The position numbers were made by a program, and so were the translations under genes. Of a DNA stretch of 11,403 bases, positions 1 to 8,067 are shown in pieces (position 1 is the first letter of the stretch; each line of letters opens with the position of its first letter). The notes under the pieces are model-generated. The model searched no databases. It was not told the origin of the DNA and worked only from the letters and a program-made list of their open reading frames with translations. The DNA is taken from positions 1 to 11,403 of the forward strand of contig CAMPIF010000087.1 of the NCBI GenBank assembly GCA_946886245.1. Direction: 5' to 3'. This DNA comes from Ectopseudomonas composti (GTDB lineage: Bacteria; Pseudomonadota; Gammaproteobacteria; Pseudomonadales; Pseudomonadaceae).

Positions 1-1557
1 CGTTACAGCTATGCGACCTTCAACGAACGTGTCGCGCGCCTGGCCAACGTGCTCAGCGAGGCAGGGGTCAAGGCCGGCGATACCGTGGCGGTCATGGATT
101 GGGACAGCCACCGCTACCTCGAGTGCATGTTCGCCATTCCCATGCTCGGCGCGGTGCTGCACACCATCAACATTCGCCTGTCGCCGGACCAGATCCTCTA
201 CACCATGAACCACGCCGATGACCGCTTCGTGCTGGTCAACAGCGAGTTCGTGCCGCTGTACAACGGCATTGCCGAGCAGTTGACCACGGTCGAGAAGACC
301 CTGCTGTTGACTGATGGCGAGGACAAGAACGCCGACTTGCCGAACCTCGTTGGCGAGTACGAGAGCCTGCTGGCCGCAGCCAGCCCACACTACGACTTCG
401 CCGATTTCGACGAGAACTCGGTGGCTACCACCTTCTATACCACTGGCACCACCGGCAACCCCAAGGGCGTGTACTTCACCCATCGGCAACTGGTGCTGCA
501 CACCATGTCCATGGCGGCCACCATGGGTGGCCTGGACAGCATCCGCCTGCTGGGCAACGACGATGTCTACATGCCCATCACGCCGATGTTCCACGTGCAT
601 GCCTGGGGCGTGCCGTACGTCGCCACCATGCTCGGGGTCAAGCAGGTATATCCCGGCCGCTACGAGCCGGACATGCTTTGCCGCCTGATCAAGGACGAGA
701 AGGTCAACTTCTCGCACTGCGTTCCGACCATCCTGCAGATGGTGCTGAGCGCGCCGGGCGCGCAGGGCCATGATTTCGGTGGCATGAAAATGATCATTGG
801 CGGCAGTGCGCTCAATCGCTCCCTGTACGAGGCGGCCAAGGCGCGCGGTATCCAGCTGACGGCGGCCTATGGCATGTCCGAGACCTGCCCGCTGATCTCC
901 TGTGCCTACCTTAATGAAGAGCTGCGCGCCGGTAGCGAGGACGAGCGCACCACTTACCGGATCAAGGCCGGTATTCCGGTGCCGCTGGTGGAAGCCGCGA
1001 TCATGGATGCGGACGGCAAACTGTTGCCAAGCGATGGTGAATCCCAGGGCGAGCTGGTGCTGCGTGCGCCCTGGCTGACCCAGGGCTATTTCCGTGAGCC
1101 CGAGAAGGGCGAGGAACTCTGGGCCCACGGCTGGCTGCACACCGGCGATGTGGCGACCATCGATGGTATGGGCTTCATCGAAATTCGGGATCGCATCAAG
1201 GATGTGATCAAGACCGGGGGCGAATGGATTTCCTCGCTGGAGCTGGAGGACCTGATCAGCCGTCACTCGGCGGTGCGCGAGGTGGCGGTGGTGGGGGTGC
1301 CCGATCCGCAGTGGGGCGAACGCCCGTTTGCGCTGCTGGTACTGCATGAAGAACAAGGCCTGGATGCCAAGGACTTGAAGGAACATCTCAAGCCTTTCGT
1401 CGAGCAAGGCCACATCAACAAGTGGGCGATTCCCACGCAGATCGCCCTTGTTACTGAAATTCCCAAGACCAGCGTCGGCAAACTGGACAAGAAGCGCATT
1501 CGCGTCGAAATCGCCCAGTGGCAGGAGGCTGGGAGCGCGTTTCTGTCCACGCTGTGA
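1..1557 (+). CDS. Fatty acid--CoA ligase (AMP-forming, AlkK-like), 5' partial
   Basis: The enzyme activates a fatty acid with ATP to an acyl-adenylate and transfers it to CoA in the cytoplasm, feeding beta-oxidation. The reading frame is open from base 1, so the start lies left of the window. 518 codons are visible, and the family is usually about 540-560 residues, so roughly the first 20-40 are missing. Adenylate-forming motifs occur in order, numbered from base 1: P-loop [11 protein letters not shown] at 146-156, A5 motif YGMSET at 290-295, HTGD at 380-383 with the ATP-ribose-binding Asp383, the linker motif [12 protein letters not shown] at 398-409, and the C-terminal catalytic lysine K494 in [10 protein letters not shown]. 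All key residues are intact. Overall it reads like the medium-chain ligases AlkK and its chromosomal Pseudomonas relatives, which from memory also sit next to DUF1302/DUF1329 genes. Chain-length preference cannot be read from sequence. No clear terminator follows, but a regulatory gap does. Confidence 0.95.
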   Translation, partial: RYSYATFNERVARLANVLSEAGVKAGDTVAVMDWDSHRYLECMFAIPMLGAVLHTINIRLSPDQILYTMNHADDRFVLVNSEFVPLYNGIAEQLTTVEKTLLLTDGEDKNADLPNLVGEYESLLAAASPHYDFADFDENSVATTFYTTGTTGNPKGVYFTHRQLVLHTMSMAATMGGLDSIRLLGNDDVYMPITPMFHVHAWGVPYVATMLGVKQVYPGRYEPDMLCRLIKDEKVNFSHCVPTILQMVLSAPGAQGHDFGGMKMIIGGSALNRSLYEAAKARGIQLTAAYGMSETCPLISCAYLNEELRAGSEDERTTYRIKAGIPVPLVEAAIMDADGKLLPSDGESQGELVLRAPWLTQGYFREPEKGEELWAHGWLHTGDVATIDGMGFIEIRDRIKDVIKTGGEWISSLELEDLISRHSAVREVAVVGVPDPQWGERPFALLVLHEEQGLDAKDLKEHLKPFVEQGHINKWAIPTQIALVTEIPKTSVGKLDKKRIRVEIAQWQEAGSAFLSTL

Positions 1558-1595
1558 GGTGCGAACTGGCTGGGCGGTGAAAGTGACCGCTCAGT

Positions 1596-1609
1596 CAAAC
1601 AAGCGTTTG
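1596..1609. promoter_or_regulatory. Candidate PsrA operator (CAAAC-N4-GTTTG)
   Basis: The site reads CAAAC AAGC GTTTG, a perfect 5-bp inverted repeat with a 4-base spacer. It fits the published Pseudomonas PsrA pattern (G/C)AAAC-N2-4-GTTT(G/C). PsrA is a TetR-family regulator that releases DNA when it binds long-chain fatty acids and controls fad genes and rpoS. The site is 38 bases after the ligase stop and 165 bases before the DUF1302 start, so it most likely acts on the DUF1302-DUF1329 unit. An overlapping weak hairpin (CAAGC 1600-1604 with GCTTG 1610-1614) could be incidental. No psrA gene is in the window. Confidence 0.45.
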
Positions 1610-1711
1610 GCTTGCTAATTGCTGTTTCACGTCCATGCTTGGCTAGGGGCAGGGCCTGAAACCTGCGAGCCAGAGTGCCTGGGGGCTGCAAATCACACTT
1701 TCGAGGGATCA

Positions 1712-1736
1712 AGCAGTACCACCTGCTGGCTATAGT
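1712..1736 (+). promoter_or_regulatory. Possible activator-dependent promoter of the DUF1302 gene
   Basis: TATAGT at 1731-1736 matches the sigma-70 -10 box at 5 of 6 positions and would start transcription about 30 bases before the DUF1302 start codon. No good -35 box lies 16-18 bases upstream. Instead an inverted repeat, AGCAG (1712-1716) and CTGCT (1723-1727), covers the -35 zone. A good -10 with a poor -35 is typical of promoters that need an activator; the MalT-type regulator downstream is the obvious candidate. The binding assignment is inference. Confidence 0.3.
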
Positions 1737-1774
1737 CCAAGCATCCATAACAAAAAACACATGGAGTAGCGTCG

Positions 1775-3661
1775 ATGACAACAAAAACAAAACCCTACTG
1801 GCGCCTGGCAAAACTGCCGCTGGCCGTCAGCCTCGCTTCCACCCTTGCCGCTCCGGCATTCGGCGTCACTTTCAATATCGGCGAGATCGAAGGGCAGTTC
1901 GACTCGTCGCTGTCGGTGGGGGCCAGCTGGTCTACGCGTGGTGCGGATCCAGATCTGATTGGTGTCAACAACGGTGGTCAGGGTTTGTCGCAGACGACTG
2001 ATGACAGCCGCCAGAATTTCAAGAAAGGCGAAACGTTTTCGAAGATCTTCAAGGGCGTCCATGATCTTGAGTTGAAGTACGGTGACACCGGGGTATTCGT
2101 ACGCGGCAAGTACTGGTACGACTTCGAGCTGAAAGACGAAAGCCGTCTGTTCAAAGACATCAGCGACAGCAACCGTAAAGAAGGTGCGCAGTCGTCGGGT
2201 GGTGAAATTCTCGATGCCTTCGTTTATCACAACTACGCAATTGCCGATCAGCCTGGTTCCGTACGTCTGGGCAAGCAGGTCGTAAGCTGGGGTGAAAGCA
2301 CCTTTATTCTGAACAGCATCAACTCGGTTAACCCTATCGATGTTGCTGCGTTCCGTCGTCCGGGGGCAGAGGTCAAAGAGGGCCTGATTCCGGTCAACAT
2401 GTTCTTCGTTTCGCAAAGTCTGACCGACAACCTCTCGATGGAAGCGTTCTATCAATTGGAATGGGACCAGACGGTTGTCGACAACTGCGGTACTTTCTTC
2501 GCTCAGCCGGACATCATCGCCGACGGGTGCGACGATAACCTGCGATTGCTCACGAACAACCCGGCTGCAGGTGCCGCTGTCAATGGTTACCTTGGTTTGA
2601 TTGGTCGTCCGGATCTTGCCATTGACCAGAACGCTGAGGGTACTCTGGTCCCACGCGGTGCGGATCGGGATGCACGGGACAGCGGTCAGTGGGGCCTTGC
2701 CTTCCGCTACTTTTCCGAACCACTGGACACCGAATTCGGCTTCTATGCCATGAATTATCACAGCCGCACCCCGGCCTTCAGCGCGACTGCCCCAGGGGCT
2801 GATGTATATGCCGCTGCTGGTCCGCTCGGCGCCGCTGCCCCTCTTCTGGTTGCAGGTAATTCTGAGTACTTCCTAGAATACCCGGAAGACATCCGCCTTT
2901 ACGGTATTAGCTTCTCCACCACCTTGCCAACGGGCACTGCCTGGAGTGGTGAGTTGAGCTACCGCCCGAACGCTCCGGTGCTGCTGAATACCACTGACAT
3001 CCTGTTCGCCGGTGTCGGTCCTCTGGGTGGTTTGTTCGCTAATGCCTCGCCTCTTGATGGCACTCCCGGCAGCGATCTGAACGGCTATCGTCGCAAGGAA
3101 ATCACTCAATTCCAGACCACGCTGACACACTTCTTCGACCAGGTCATGGGGGCTAGCCGTCTCACATTGGTCGGTGAGGTCGGCATTGTTCATGTCGGAG
3201 GGCTTGAGTCGACCAGTGAGGCTCGTTATGGCCGTGATCCGATCTACGGTCCAGGTCCGCTGGCTCCGACTGGTCCTGTCAATACCTGCCAGGCGCTCAA
3301 CCAATCCACTATCGGCGGTGCCGTTGGTAACGCCAACTTTGAAAACCTGAGCAAGTATTGCGAAAACGACGGCTTCGTGACATCCACCTCGTGGGGCTAC
3401 CGCGCGCGCGCCATCTGGGACTACCCGGACGTGTTCGCCGGTGTAAACCTGCGTCCGAGCGTGTCCTGGTCGCATGACGTGGACGGTTATGGTCCGAATG
3501 GCCTGTTCAACGAAGGTGCAAAGGCCGTCAGCCTGGGTCTGAACGCCGAGTACCAGAACACCTACACCGCGGACCTGTCCTACACCGACTTCTTTGGTGG
3601 CAAGTACAACACCTCCATTGACCGCGATTTCGTCGCGCTCAGCTTCGGTATGAACTTCTAA
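1775..3661 (+). CDS. DUF1302 family outer-membrane protein
   Basis: A 628-residue exported protein of the DUF1302 family (PF06980). The start is supported by GGAG at 1763-1766, 8 bases upstream. An N-terminal signal peptide has basic residues K4, K6, R10, K13, a hydrophobic core at about 14-25 and a likely cleavage near residues 28-30. The mature start VTFNIGEIEGQFDSSLSVG is characteristic of the family. The rest alternates polar and aromatic residues as in beta strands, and the chain ends in Phe (SFGMNF), the usual signal for Bam-dependent outer-membrane barrels. Two cysteine pairs (C238/C252 and C505/C529) may form disulfides in outer loops. The function is not established; DUF1302 genes commonly sit beside DUF1329 in loci for hydrophobic compounds, so a role in uptake or export of such molecules is inferred. 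It forms an operon with the DUF1329 gene. By eye the gene has more T-ending codons than its neighbours. Confidence 0.9.
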   Translation: MTTKTKPYWRLAKLPLAVSLASTLAAPAFGVTFNIGEIEGQFDSSLSVGASWSTRGADPDLIGVNNGGQGLSQTTDDSRQNFKKGETFSKIFKGVHDLELKYGDTGVFVRGKYWYDFELKDESRLFKDISDSNRKEGAQSSGGEILDAFVYHNYAIADQPGSVRLGKQVVSWGESTFILNSINSVNPIDVAAFRRPGAEVKEGLIPVNMFFVSQSLTDNLSMEAFYQLEWDQTVVDNCGTFFAQPDIIADGCDDNLRLLTNNPAAGAAVNGYLGLIGRPDLAIDQNAEGTLVPRGADRDARDSGQWGLAFRYFSEPLDTEFGFYAMNYHSRTPAFSATAPGADVYAAAGPLGAAAPLLVAGNSEYFLEYPEDIRLYGISFSTTLPTGTAWSGELSYRPNAPVLLNTTDILFAGVGPLGGLFANASPLDGTPGSDLNGYRRKEITQFQTTLTHFFDQVMGASRLTLVGEVGIVHVGGLESTSEARYGRDPIYGPGPLAPTGPVNTCQALNQSTIGGAVGNANFENLSKYCENDGFVTSTSWGYRARAIWDYPDVFAGVNLRPSVSWSHDVDGYGPNGLFNEGAKAVSLGLNAEYQNTYTADLSYTDFFGGKYNTSIDRDFVALSFGMNF

Positions 3662-3687
3662 GCGGCCAGGAATTTCGAGGAATCATG

Positions 3688-5061
3688 ATGCAAATGAAAA
3701 CAACAAAAAAACTGTGGCAAAGCGGTGTCCTGACCCTGTCTCTGCTGGCGAGCAGCGTGATGGCGGCAGTGTCGCCCGACGAGGCGGCGAAGCTGGGTAG
3801 TACCCTGACTCCGGTCGGTGCCGAAATGGCAGGCAATGCCGACGGTTCGATCCCGGCCTGGACCGGCGGTTTGCCGGCCAACGCCGGTGCGGTCGATCCG
3901 CGAGGCTTTTTGGCCGATCCGTTCGCCAACGAGCAGCCGCTGTTCACCATCACCGCGCAGAACGTCGACCAGTACAAGGACAAGCTGACCCCTGGCCAGC
4001 TGGCGATGTTCAAGCGCTACCCGGAAAGCTACAAGATGCCGGTTTTCCCGACTCACCGCTCGGCCAGCCTGCCGGCTTCGGTGCTGGAGGCGACCAAGCA
4101 GAACGCGGTGAACACCAAGATGGTGGAAGGTGGCAACGGCCTGGAGAACTTCCAGACCGCCAACCCCTTCCCGATTCCGCAGAATGGTCTGGAAGCGATC
4201 TGGAACCACATCACCCGCTACCGCGGTGGCAGCGTGCGTCGTCTGGTGACCCAGGCGACTCCGCAGGCGAACGGTTCCTACTCGCTGGTCTACTTCCAGG
4301 ACGAGTTCACCTTCCGTGATGCGCTGACCGACTTCGATGCGAGCAAGGAGAGCAACGTACTGTTCTACTTCAAGCAGCGTGTGACGGCTCCGTCGCGTCT
4401 GGCCGGTAACGTGCTGCTGGTGCACGAAACCCTCAACCAGGTGAAGGAGCCGCGTCTGGCGTGGCTGTACAACGCCGGTCAGCGTCGCGTACGTCGTGCT
4501 CCGCAGGTGTCCTACGACGGTCCGGGTACCGCCGCTGACGGTCTGCGTACGTCCGACAACTTCGACATGTACAACGGTGCGCCGGATCGCTACGACTGGC
4601 AGCTGGTCGGCAAGAAGGAGATCTACATCCCCTACAACGCCTACAAGCTGGACTCGCCGAGCCTGAAGTACGCCGACATCATCAAGGCTGGTCACATCAA
4701 CCAGGACCTGACTCGTTACGAGCTGCACCGCGTATGGCACGTTACTGCGACCCTGAAGTCGGGCGAGCGTCACATCTATGCCAAGCGTGACTTCTACATC
4801 GACGAAGACACCTGGCAAGCCGCTCTGATCGACCACTACGACGGCCGTGGCACTCTGTGGCGTGTCGCTGAGGCGCATGCCCAGTACTACTACGACAAGC
4901 AAGTGCCGTGGTACACCGTGGAAACTCTGTACGACCTGCTGTCCGGTCGCTACCTGGCCCTGGGTATGAAGAACGAGGAGAAACAAGCCTACGACTTCAA
5001 CTACAAGGCCGCTGGCAGCGATTACACCCCGGCTGCTCTGCGTCAGGCTGGCGTTCGCTGA
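3688..5061 (+). CDS. DUF1329 family periplasmic protein (LolA/LolB-like)
   Basis: A 457-residue exported protein of the DUF1329 family (PF07044), about the usual family length of 450-475. Three ATGs lie close together, at 3685, 3688 and 3694. The Shine-Dalgarno sequence GAGGA at 3677-3681 sits 6 bases before 3688 but only 3 before 3685, so 3688 was chosen. The signal peptide has lysines at 4, 7 and 8, a hydrophobic stretch at about 13-24 and a VMA cleavage site after residue 26. There is no lipobox cysteine, so it should be soluble in the periplasm or loosely attached to a membrane. The family is thought to share the LolA/LolB-like fold that carries lipid groups, which suggests ferrying a hydrophobic ligand to or from the DUF1302 barrel; this is inference. 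It starts 26 bases after the DUF1302 stop and is followed by a terminator, so the pair forms a closed transcription unit. Confidence 0.93.
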   Translation: MQMKTTKKLWQSGVLTLSLLASSVMAAVSPDEAAKLGSTLTPVGAEMAGNADGSIPAWTGGLPANAGAVDPRGFLADPFANEQPLFTITAQNVDQYKDKLTPGQLAMFKRYPESYKMPVFPTHRSASLPASVLEATKQNAVNTKMVEGGNGLENFQTANPFPIPQNGLEAIWNHITRYRGGSVRRLVTQATPQANGSYSLVYFQDEFTFRDALTDFDASKESNVLFYFKQRVTAPSRLAGNVLLVHETLNQVKEPRLAWLYNAGQRRVRRAPQVSYDGPGTAADGLRTSDNFDMYNGAPDRYDWQLVGKKEIYIPYNAYKLDSPSLKYADIIKAGHINQDLTRYELHRVWHVTATLKSGERHIYAKRDFYIDEDTWQAALIDHYDGRGTLWRVAEAHAQYYYDKQVPWYTVETLYDLLSGRYLALGMKNEEKQAYDFNYKAAGSDYTPAALRQAGVR

Positions 5062-5084
5062 AACCTGCCTCAGGCAACACGACG

Positions 5085-5108
5085 AAGCCGGCCTTGTGCC
5101 GGCTTTTT
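5085..5108 (+). terminator. Rho-independent terminator after DUF1329
   Basis: AAGCCGGC (5085-5092) pairs perfectly with GCCGGCTT (5098-5105) across a 5-base loop, and a T run covers 5104-5108. It lies 24 bases after the DUF1329 stop. It ends the DUF1302-DUF1329 unit and separates it from the downstream regulator gene, which therefore needs its own promoter. Confidence 0.9.
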
Positions 5109-5211
5109 CGTTACGGACTGTAGCGGGCGCTTCAAATGGCCATTGCAAGTCGCTAGGCTGGGTTCAGATCGAGCCCGCCGATGCACCCAGAAGACTTCCA
5201 AGAATAGGCCG

Positions 5212-7950
5212 ATGACAGATTTCTCCCGCTCGCCAGGTTTTCCCTACACGCCGGCCACACCGGTTGAAGCGCGTTTCTATCGTCCGCCACTACCGGCAGG
5301 ACATATGCCGCGGCCCAGGCTGTGCGAGCGTCTCGAGGAGGGCCTGCAAGGGCGCCTGCTGCTGGTCAGCGCGCCAGCAGGTTTTGGCAAAAGCTCACTG
5401 GCCATCGAGTTCTGCGAACGACTACCCGATCACTGGCACAGCCTCTGGCTCGGGCTGAGCGAGCGCGATCATGATCCGGGGCGATTCCTCGAGCGTCTCC
5501 TGAATGGGCTGCAGCAGTTCTACCCTGGCCTCGGCGAGGAAGCGCTCGGGCTGCTGAAGATGCGCCAGCGCCATCAACCCTTCGCATTCGAGCAGTGGCT
5601 TGACGGTTTACTCGATGAGCTGACCCAGCAACTCGATGATGGTCAACCACTGTTGCTGGTGCTGGACGACTACCATCTCGCGCAGGGGCCGGTGCTGGAC
5701 CGTTGCCTGCAATTTCTCCTCAACCATTTACCCCCTGGTGTGCTGCTGTTGGTCACCAGCCGTCAGCGGCCTGACTGGCATCTGGCGCGCCTGCGTCTGT
5801 CGCGACAGTTGCTGGAGCTCAACGAGCAGGATCTGCGTCTGACGGCTGCCGAGCTGGACGCGCTGTTGGCAAGTCAGGGCGCGCGCCTCGAGCAGCAGCA
5901 GGTCAGCGGCATACTGCAGCGCAGTGAGGGTTGGATCGCTGGCTTGCGTCTCTGGCTGTTGGCTGTCGAGGAGCTGGCCGACGCTGGCGAGGCACTGCAG
6001 TTGCACGGCGGTGAAGGGCTGATCCGTGAATACCTGCTCGAGGAAGTCATCGAGCGGCAGCCCGCCGAGGTGCAGCAGTTCCTGTACGACACCGCCTGCA
6101 TGGAGCGCTTCTGCGCTGAGCTGTGCGATGCGGTTCGTGACAGCCATGACAGCGCCGCGATCATCCGTCATTTGCAGGCCAATCAGGTGTTTCTGGTGCC
6201 GCTCGATGAACAGGGGCACTGGTTTCGCTATCACCACCTGTTCTCCGACCTGCTCAATGCGCGCCCTGCCGACGGCTTGAGTCGTTCGCACGGTAGTGCT
6301 CACCTGCGTGCCTGTCGCTGGTTCGCTGCGCAAGGCATGCTGGATGCCGCCATCGAGCAGGCGCTGCTGGCGGGGCAGGCCGACGTGGCCGCCAGCCTGG
6401 TGCAGAACCTGTCCGAGGAGCAGATGCTGGCGGAACAGAACATCGCCATGCTGCTGCGCTGGAAAACCAATCTGCCGGACGATCTGCTGGCCAGCACACC
6501 ACGGCTGATCATGCTCTATGGCTGGGCCCTGGCGTTGGCCTGTCAGCTGGATGCCGCCCAGGAGCTGCTTGATCAGCTCGCACGCTTCCTGCCCGCCGCC
6601 GAGCCTGCCGCCCAGCGCAGCCTGCTGGCGCAGTGGCAGGCGCTCGATGGGGTCATCGCCCGTGGCCGGGGCGATGGTGCGCGCGCCGAACTGCAATGCA
6701 GCGAAGCCCTGGCCGGTTTACCGGCGGAGCGTTACGGTCCGCACTTCATGTGCCTGTCGGCGTTGTCCAACCTGGCCATGGTGCGGGGTGACCTGTGGCG
6801 TGCGCGCGGGCTGAACCGCGACGCCCTGGAGCTGGCGCAGCGTATCGACAATGCCCTGCTCGAGGCGCTTGCCCACTACGAGCGCGCCCGCGTGTTGCAG
6901 GCCCGTGGTGAGGTGCTGCGCGCGCAGGAGGAGGTGCAGCAGGGATTGCTGCTGGTGCAGCGTTTGCCTGCACAGCGCAGTTATTCGGTGCGGGCGCGGT
7001 TGACGATTTATGAGGGCTATCTGCTCAGCCTGCGTCTGCAGCCTCAGGCCGTTGAGCGCATACGGGTGGGGATTGCCGAAGCCAGGGCCTGTCGTGACGT
7101 CGGTGCGTTGATCGGCTATTGCGTGCTGGCCAGCCTGGAAGGGCGTGATGGACGGCCTGCCGAGGCGTTTGCCCTGCTGGGTGAGGCCGAGCGCTTGATG
7201 CATGTCTGGGATGTGCCGGCGATCTACTACCTGGCGATGATCACGCTGATCAAGTGCGAGCTGTGGCTGCGGCAAGGGCAGGTCGAGTTGGCTGCCGCCT
7301 GGTTGCCTCAGTTGGCGGAAACCTATGGTGAGCAGGGGCGAGCACTGGCACCGGAGTTTCACCCGCAGCTGGCGTTGCATATCGACCTGCAGCTGGCGGC
7401 TCTGGAGCGTCTGCAGGGCGAGCTGGGGAATGCGGAGCGCCGTCTGCGTGCATTGCAGCAGCGTGCACAGGGGCTGGGTGGTCACTTGGTCGCTCTGGCG
7501 GCGCAGGCGCAGCTTGCCCAGTTGCTGAAGCAGACCGGGCGAGAGCGGGAGGCGCAGCAGCAGCTAGACAGTTGCCTGGATCTGGCGCAGGGCGGGGCGC
7601 TGCTACCTTTCATCGAGTTGCTGCAGCATCAGCCGCAGTGGCTGCGCGAGCGCCTGCAACTGCGCTCGACCTGTCCGCTGCGCGATGCGCTGCTCGCCCA
7701 GTTGCCGGGCAGCCGGGATGCGCACGAGGAGGTCGCGGAGGCGGGCGGCCTCGCGGAAAAACTCAGTGGCCGCGAGTTGGCCGTGCTGCAGTTGATCGCG
7801 CGCGGCTGTTCCAATCAGGAGATCAGCGAGCGTCTGTTCATCTCCCTGCACACGGTCAAGACCCACGCCCGTCACATCAACAGCAAGCTTGGCGTCGAGC
7901 GGCGCACTCAAGCTGTGGCGCGGGCCAAGGGCCTCGGTCTGCTGCGCTGA
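5212..7950 (+). CDS. MalT/AlkS-type LuxR family ATP-dependent transcriptional regulator
   Basis: A 912-residue regulator of the MalT class (large STAND ATPases with a LuxR-type DNA-binding end). Walker A APAGFGKS is at 54-61 and a Walker B-like LVLDDYH at 149-155. The middle, about 330-840, is Leu/Ala-rich and helical, like the TPR-type repeats that bind inducer in MalT. The C-terminal LuxR/GerE helix-turn-helix is at about 851-912 (LSGRELAVLQLIARG ... HTVKTHARHINSKLG). Such proteins bind ATP plus an inducer, self-assemble and activate sigma-70 promoters. AlkS, the alkane sensor of the alk genes, is a close relative in architecture. ATG 5212 was chosen because family similarity begins there; an in-frame TTG at 5143 would add 23 residues unlike the family. 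The start has only a weak AGG upstream. It follows the DUF1329 terminator, so it is probably transcribed separately, and it likely controls the DUF1302/DUF1329 genes and perhaps the ligase. Confidence 0.92.
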   Translation: MTDFSRSPGFPYTPATPVEARFYRPPLPAGHMPRPRLCERLEEGLQGRLLLVSAPAGFGKSSLAIEFCERLPDHWHSLWLGLSERDHDPGRFLERLLNGLQQFYPGLGEEALGLLKMRQRHQPFAFEQWLDGLLDELTQQLDDGQPLLLVLDDYHLAQGPVLDRCLQFLLNHLPPGVLLLVTSRQRPDWHLARLRLSRQLLELNEQDLRLTAAELDALLASQGARLEQQQVSGILQRSEGWIAGLRLWLLAVEELADAGEALQLHGGEGLIREYLLEEVIERQPAEVQQFLYDTACMERFCAELCDAVRDSHDSAAIIRHLQANQVFLVPLDEQGHWFRYHHLFSDLLNARPADGLSRSHGSAHLRACRWFAAQGMLDAAIEQALLAGQADVAASLVQNLSEEQMLAEQNIAMLLRWKTNLPDDLLASTPRLIMLYGWALALACQLDAAQELLDQLARFLPAAEPAAQRSLLAQWQALDGVIARGRGDGARAELQCSEALAGLPAERYGPHFMCLSALSNLAMVRGDLWRARGLNRDALELAQRIDNALLEALAHYERARVLQARGEVLRAQEEVQQGLLLVQRLPAQRSYSVRARLTIYEGYLLSLRLQPQAVERIRVGIAEARACRDVGALIGYCVLASLEGRDGRPAEAFALLGEAERLMHVWDVPAIYYLAMITLIKCELWLRQGQVELAAAWLPQLAETYGEQGRALAPEFHPQLALHIDLQLAALERLQGELGNAERRLRALQQRAQGLGGHLVALAAQAQLAQLLKQTGREREAQQQLDSCLDLAQGGALLPFIELLQHQPQWLRERLQLRSTCPLRDALLAQLPGSRDAHEEVAEAGGLAEKLSGRELAVLQLIARGCSNQEISERLFISLHTVKTHARHINSKLGVERRTQAVARAKGLGLLR

Positions 7951-7989
7951 TGCAGGCATTGCAGCAGCCGATCAAGACGGTGCCTGGCT

Positions 7990-8001
7990 CAACCTAGGTT
8001 G
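7990..8001. promoter_or_regulatory. 12-bp perfect palindrome upstream of the hydrolase gene
   Basis: CAACCTAGGTTG is a perfect 12-bp palindrome 40 bases after the regulator stop and 66 bases before the hydrolase start. Symmetry continues weakly outward (GCT on the left, GGC on the right). With no loop it is not a hairpin, so a dimeric-protein operator for the hydrolase gene is possible. I found no convincing -35/-10 pair beside it, and no known regulator consensus is claimed. Confidence 0.25.
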
Positions 8002-8036
8002 GGCAGTGTTGGGCGCCTACTCATGCTCTGATCACG

Positions 8037-8063
8037 GATACCTATTGCAAGAATCAAGGTATC
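8037..8063 (+). promoter_or_regulatory. Hairpin covering the hydrolase ribosome binding site
   Basis: GATACCT (8037-8043) pairs perfectly with AGGTATC (8057-8063) around a 13-base loop. The right arm contains most of the Shine-Dalgarno AAGG (8056-8059), which lies 8 bases before the hydrolase ATG at 8068. In the mRNA this hairpin would hide the ribosome binding site, so translation might depend on temperature, a ligand, an RNA or a protein. Only the pairing is seen; the control is inference. Confidence 0.35.
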
Positions 8064-8067
8064 GCGC

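Noticed and set aside
1574..1590. GCGGT/ACCGC hairpin after the ligase as a terminator
   Set aside because: The stem is short with a 7-base loop and no T run follows, so I do not call it a terminator.
1624..1662. Inverted GTTTCA/TGAAAC half-sites (1624-1629 and 1657-1662) as a second PsrA site
   Set aside because: The arms are 27 bases apart, far outside the 2-4 base PsrA spacer, and a 6-bp match is expected by chance at this length.
1730..2761. A 343-codon minus-strand frame antisense to the DUF1302 gene
   Set aside because: The plus strand has signal peptide, family motif and terminal Phe. The antisense frame has no recognisable domain or ribosome binding site.
3658..5148. A 496-codon open frame on the minus strand across the DUF1329 gene
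   Set aside because: It is antisense to a clearly recognised, exported DUF1329 protein, matches no family I know and has biased Val/Arg-rich composition. It is a shadow of high GC coding DNA.
5160..5176. GGGTTC/GAGCCC hairpin before the regulator gene as a regulatory RNA element
   Set aside because: It has six pairs including a wobble, no T run and no overlap with the start codon or ribosome site. Too weak to interpret.
5143..5211. TTG start 23 codons upstream of the regulator
   Set aside because: The added residues (with CTQKTSKNRP) are not family-like and there is no ribosome binding site. ATG 5212 fits better.
5728..6696. Long minus-strand frames inside the MalT-type regulator gene
   Set aside because: The plus strand carries Walker motifs and a LuxR domain in one uninterrupted frame. 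The antisense frames are Gln/Arg/Ala-rich shadows.
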